A stretch of DNA of 64,000 bases, from assembly GCA_036785705.1 (NCBI GenBank), contig JAWUZG010000159.1, forward strand, positions 1 to 64,000, given 5' to 3'. The DNA is from Acanthornis magna (taxonomy: Eukaryota > Chordata > Aves > Passeriformes > Acanthizidae). Under the pieces are notes generated by a model that worked only from the letters and a program-made list of their open reading frames with translations, searched no databases and was not told where the DNA came from. The position numbers and the translations under genes are program-made. Below are positions 60,056 through 64,000 of this stretch, piece by piece (position 1 is the first letter of the stretch; each line of letters opens with the position of its first letter).

Positions 60056-61326
60056 TTAGCTAGGGCTAGGGTTAGGGTTACGCCTAGGGTTAGGGTTAGG
60101 AGATCTAGAGGGCCGCGAGCTCCAGGAGCACTGGCGCTGGAAAGGGCCTGCCAAGACGAACGCGGCAAGGCCCCAACCTTGCTGCTCCCACACCTTTCTG
60201 ATCTGGACCCCCCACAGGGGTGGGCACCTCGGCCCCAGCCCCAGGCTCGGGCCTAGGCTGCCCTGTGGCTCGGGCTTAGGCTTCAGAGAGCTGTGGAGTC
60301 TACAGCTGCAGGGACGCTGGCACTGGACAGGACATTGCAAGGGCATCCATCACGGCAGGCTGCTGCCAGAGACTGGATGTTCCGTGGCTCTAAACATCCG
60401 GGAATGGCCTGTGTCTGCTGCGAGGGGCCAACTGGGTTTTGCTGACGGTGAGGCCTTCAGTGCCTGCTGCGGCCCCAGAGCCGCCCCAAGGCCTGGCTGA
60501 GCTGTCAGCCCTGGACTCTTGGGCTGGCAGTGCTCACCTGGGCCCTGAGTGGCCATGTGACCAGCAGTCCCAGCTGAGGGCTGGGGACATGAAGGCCATG
60601 GGGCTTAAAGGGCGCAGCATGAGGTCAGCACATGGTCACAGCCTAGAATCCTGCATGGGCTTCCTGTCCCGTCCCTGGTGCAATCCTCGGAGGTGGGAGC
60701 TCTGTGCACGTTTTTCTAGATCTCTCCTTCTGGCTTTGTCTCTGCCTGTCTTTCTTCTCCTACTTCTCTTTGCCTAGAACTTTTGGCTAACATAGCATTT
60801 TGTATGTTTCAGGGTTCTTCTCCGTGGGGCTCAGTTGATGCTAGGTAAATGCTAAATTAACACTGAGTACTGCTCTGGTAAGTAGTTGAGAGTTGAATTC
60901 TATGTTGTATTTCATCCTGTGCCGAAGATGGTTTATTTTTGAGCATTTTATTTTGATCCTTTTGCCAGTAAGGCTTCAGTGTGATTTTCACCTCTTGACT
61001 ATATCTGGTGGGGATTTCTCCTTTGCGCTAAGAGAGAGCAGTAGAACCCTGAGTTAAACCGCTGGATCTAAGGCTCCAGGGCTTAACAGGTGCCTCCATT
61101 GCCAACTGCACACGTTTTAATCTGTGCCACCTATGGTGCTGAGCCCCTCTGGCCCAGTGCCAAGCTGCCCTCAGGGGGGTGGGTCAGGCTGGAGAGATCT
61201 AAAGGGCCTGGAGCTCCAGCAACACTGGCGCTGGAAAGGGCCTGCCGAGGCCATTGCAGCAGCGCCCCAACATTGCTGCTCCTCCATCTTTCTGAGGTGG
61301 AAAACCCAGGTAGTGTGTTGGGGTAA
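60056..61326 (+). repeat. satellite copy 48 (1,271 bp)
   Basis: 5-bp pyrimidine-tract deletion. Private changes: gatctagaggg, gccaactggg, catcctgtgcc and gcattttattttg. Exon allele AGGT. Confidence 0.98.
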
Positions 61327-62602
61327 TTAGCTAGGGCTAGGGTTAGGGTTACGCCTAGGGTTAGGGTTAGGAGATCTAAAGGGCCGCGAGCTCCAGGAGC
61401 ACTGGCGCTGGAAAGGGCCTGCCAAGACGAACGCGGCAAGGCCCCAACCTTGCTGCTCCCACACCTTTCTGATCTGGACCCCCCACAGGGGTGGGCACCT
61501 CGGCCCCAGCCCCAGGCTCGGGCCTAGGCTGCCCTGTGGCTCGGGCTTAGGCTTCAGAGAGCTGTGGAGTCTACAGCTGCAGGGACGCTGGCACTGGACA
61601 GGACATTGCGAGGGCATCCATCATGGCAGGCTGCTGCCAGAGACTGGATGTTCCATGGCTCTAAACATCCAGGAATGGCCTGTGTCTGTTGCGAGGGGCC
61701 AGCTGGGTTTTGCTGACGGTGAGGCCTTCAGCGCCTGCTGCGGCCCCAGAGCCGCCCCAAGGCCTGGCTGAGCTGTCAGCCCTGGACTCTTGGGCTGGCA
61801 GTGCTCACCTGGGCCCTGAGTGGCCATGAGACCAGCAGTCCCAACTGAGGGCTGGGGACATGAAGGCCATGGGGCTTAAAGGGCGCAGCATGAGGTCAGC
61901 ACATGGTCACAGCCTAGAATCCTGCATGGGCTTCCTGTCCCGTCCCTGGTGCAATCCTCGGAGGTGGGAGCTCTGTGCACGTTTTTCTAGATCTCTTCTC
62001 TCCTTCTGGCTTTGTCTCTGCCTGTCTTTCTTCTCCTACTTCTCTTTGCCTAGAACTTTTGGCTAACATAGCATTTTGTATGTTTCAGGGTTCTTCTCCG
62101 TGGGGCTCAGTTGATGCTAGGTAAATGCTAAATTAACACTGAGTACTGCTCTGGTAAGTAGTTGAGAGTTGAATTCTATGTTGTATGTCATCCTTTGCCG
62201 AAGATGGTTTATTTTTGAGCATTTGATTTTGTTCCTTTTGCCAATAAGGCTTCAGTGTGATTTTCACCTCTTGACTATATCTGGTGGGGATTTCTCCTTT
62301 GCGCTAAGAGAGAGCAGTAGAACCCTGAGTTAAACCGCTGGATCTAAGGCTCCAGGGCTTAACAGGTGCCTCCATTGCCAACTGCACACGTTTTAATCTG
62401 TGCCACCTATGGTGCTGAGCCCCTCTGGCCCAGTGCCAAGCTGCCCTCAGGGGGGTGGGTCAGGCTGGAGAGATCTAAAGGGCCTGGAGCTCCAGCAACA
62501 CTGGCGCTGGAAAGGGCCTGCCGAGGCCATTGCAGCAGCACCCCAACATTGCTGCTCCTCCATCTTTCTGAGGTGGAAAACCCAGGTAGTGTGTTGGGGT
62601 AA
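61327..62602 (+). repeat. satellite copy 49 (W haplotype)
   Basis: Full W set, well separated from the other W units (ten units after copy 39). It pairs AGGT with gttcc and ccaataagg, a combination not seen elsewhere, and ends with gcacccc. Confidence 0.98.
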
Positions 62603-63873
62603 TTAGCTAGGGCTAGGGTTAGGGTTACGCCTAGGGTTAGGGTTAGGAGATCTAAAGGGCCGCGAGCTCCAGGAGCACTGGCGCTGGAAAGGGCCTGCCA
62701 AGATGAACGCGGCAAGGCCCCAACCTTGCTGCTCCCACACCTTTCTGATCTGGACCCCCCACAGGGGTGGGCACCTCGGCCCCAGCCCCAGGCTCGGGCC
62801 TAGGCTGCCCTGTGGCTCGGGCTTAGGCTTCAGAGAGCTGTGGAGTCTACAGCTGCAGGGACGCTGGCACTGGACAGGACATTGCGAGGGCATCCATCAC
62901 GGCAGGCTGCTGCCAGAGACTGGATGTTCCGTGGCTCTAAACATCCGGGAATGGCCTGTGTCTGCTGCGAGGGGCCAGCTGGGTTTTGCTGACGGTGAGG
63001 CCTTCAGCGCCTGCTGCGGCCCCAGAGCCGCCCCAAGGCCTGCCTGAGCTGTCAGCCCTAGACTCTTGGGCTGGCAGTGCTCACCTGGGCCCTGAGTGGC
63101 CATGTGACCAGCAGTCCCAGCTGAGGGCTGGGGACATGAAGGCCATGGGGCTTAAAGGGCGCAGCATGAGGTCAGCACATGGTCACAGCCTAGAATCCTG
63201 CATGGGCTTCCTGTCCCGTCCCTGGTGCAATCCTCGGAGGTGGGAGCTCTGTGCACGTTTTTCTAGATCTCTCCTTCTGGCTTTGTCTCTGCCTGTCTTT
63301 CTTCTCCTACTTCTCTTTGCCTAGAACTTTTGGCTAACATAGCATTTTGTATGTTTCAGGGTTCTTCTCCGTGGGGCTCAGTTGATGCTCGACAAATGCT
63401 AAATTAACACTGAGTACTGCTCTGGTAAGTAGTTGAGAGTTGAATTCTATGTTGTATTTCATCCTTTGCCGAAGATGGTTTATTTTTGAGCATTTGATTT
63501 TGATCCTTTTGCCAGTAAGGCTTCAGTGTGATTTTCACCTCTTGACTATATCTGGTGGGGATTTCTCCTTTGCGCTAAGAGAGAGCAGTAGAACCCTGAG
63601 TTAAACCGCTGGATCTAAGGCTCCAGGGCTTAACAGGTGCCTCCATTGCCAACTGCACACGTTTTAATCTGTGCCACCTATGGTGCTGAGCCCCTCTGGC
63701 CCAGTGCCAAGCTGCCCTCAGGGGGGTGGGTCAGGCTGGAGAGATCTAAAGGGCCTGGAGCTCCAGCAACACTGGCGCTGGAAAGGGCCTGCCGAGGCCA
63801 TTGCAGCAGCACCCCAACATTGCTGCTCCTCCATCTTTCTGAGGTGGAAAACCCAGGTAGTGTGTTGGGGTAA
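62603..63873 (+). repeat. satellite copy 50 (1,271 bp)
   Basis: 5-bp pyrimidine-tract deletion, agatgaacgc, cctgcctgag and ccctagac (both also in copy 45), exon allele CGAC with gatcc, and gcacccc. Confidence 0.98.
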
Positions 63874-64000
63874 TTAGCTAGGGCTAGGGTTAGGGTTACG
63901 CCTAGGGTTAGGGTTAGGAGATCTAAAGGGCCGCGAGCTCCAGGAGCACTGGCGCTGGAAAGGGCCTGCCAAGACGAACGCGGCAAGGCCCCAACCTTGC
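63874..64000 (+). repeat. partial satellite unit, right window edge
   Basis: Telomere-like block and most of segment B of a further unit, cut by the window. The array continues beyond it. Confidence 0.97.

Larger units (their letters stand above)
1..64000 (+). repeat. 1,276-bp satellite array with embedded telomeric motifs
   Basis: The window is a single head-to-tail tandem array in one orientation. Counting from the tta that opens each telomere-like block, units start at 103, 1379, 2653, 3924, 5199, 6473, 7749 and then at 1,276-bp steps, except where an indel occurs. Total length is 29 bp short of 50 x 1,276, and the located indels sum to exactly -29. Offsets used below count from that tta. 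Main variable sites: offset 62 (gccgcGagc or gccgcAagc), 284 (gcGagg or gcAagg), a linked set called W at 329-518, exon alleles CGAC or AGGT at 793-796, and 906/918 (gTtcc or gAtcc, then ccaG or ccaA). Every unit has one EcoRI site (offset about 845) and usually three BglII sites. The family is not recognised. Telomeric content suggests a subtelomeric location (inference). No insertion, inversion or non-satellite sequence interrupts the array. Confidence 0.98.

Noticed and set aside
1..64000. Alpha satellite, rDNA spacer or human TAR1-type subtelomeric repeat
   Set aside because: No 171-bp period, no CENP-B box match (the only TTCG context, on the minus strand at gttcgtcttgg, lacks the CGGG half), no rRNA sequence, and no TAR1 sequence that I recognise.
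1..64000. CRISPR array or transposon array
   Set aside because: The repeats are long and contiguous with no variable spacers. There are no terminal inverted repeats, target-site duplications, poly(A) tails or transposase/reverse transcriptase frames.

Overview
The whole 64 kb window is one uninterrupted tandem satellite array. I see no protein-coding gene, RNA gene, CRISPR array or bacterial element in it. The unit is 1,276 bp. Fifty complete copies run head to tail from 103 to 63873 on the same strand, with a partial copy at each end (1-102 and 63874-64000). Forty-one of the 50 complete copies are exactly 1,276 bp. The other nine (1,270-1,278 bp) are fully explained by small indels that I located one by one. 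Copies differ from each other at roughly one percent of positions (a marker-based estimate, not computed).

Each unit opens (offsets 1-44) with a short vertebrate-type telomeric block containing five GGG tracts in TTAGGG-like context. Two 107-bp segments of about 83% mutual identity flank it: segment A at the end of the previous unit and segment B directly after the block. A more diverged third relative (segment C) follows, with a degenerate telomere-like linker before it. The middle of the unit is unannotated GC-rich sequence. A pyrimidine tract comes next, then a cassette that looks like a complete small exon: branch point, 3' splice site, 65 nt, then gtaagt. An AT-richer stretch leads back to segment A.

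The host is most likely a vertebrate, probably a mammal. The reasons are the TTAGGG motif and the fact that most differences between copies are C/T or G/A changes at CpG, as expected of germline-methylated DNA. A weak resemblance to an old L2/MIR 3' end is compatible with this. A subtelomeric or terminal heterochromatin location is an inference from the telomeric blocks. I cannot name the species or satellite family.

Layout by region: copies 1-13 (0.1-16.7 kb) hold a duplication at a six-unit period, with copies 1-2 also matching copies 9-10. Copies 2-5 carry twelve single-base indels, mostly in short homopolymers, which look like consensus errors. Copies 14-30 (16.7-38.4 kb) are a mosaic with two local dimer duplications. 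Copies 31-41 (38-52 kb) contain a recent five-unit duplication with a 6,380-bp shift. Copies 42-50 (52.4-63.9 kb) carry many private changes and a recurrent 5-bp deletion, as expected toward an array edge. No set of genes works together here; the biology lies in array turnover, possible binding of telomere proteins and possible transcription and splicing of the repeat.
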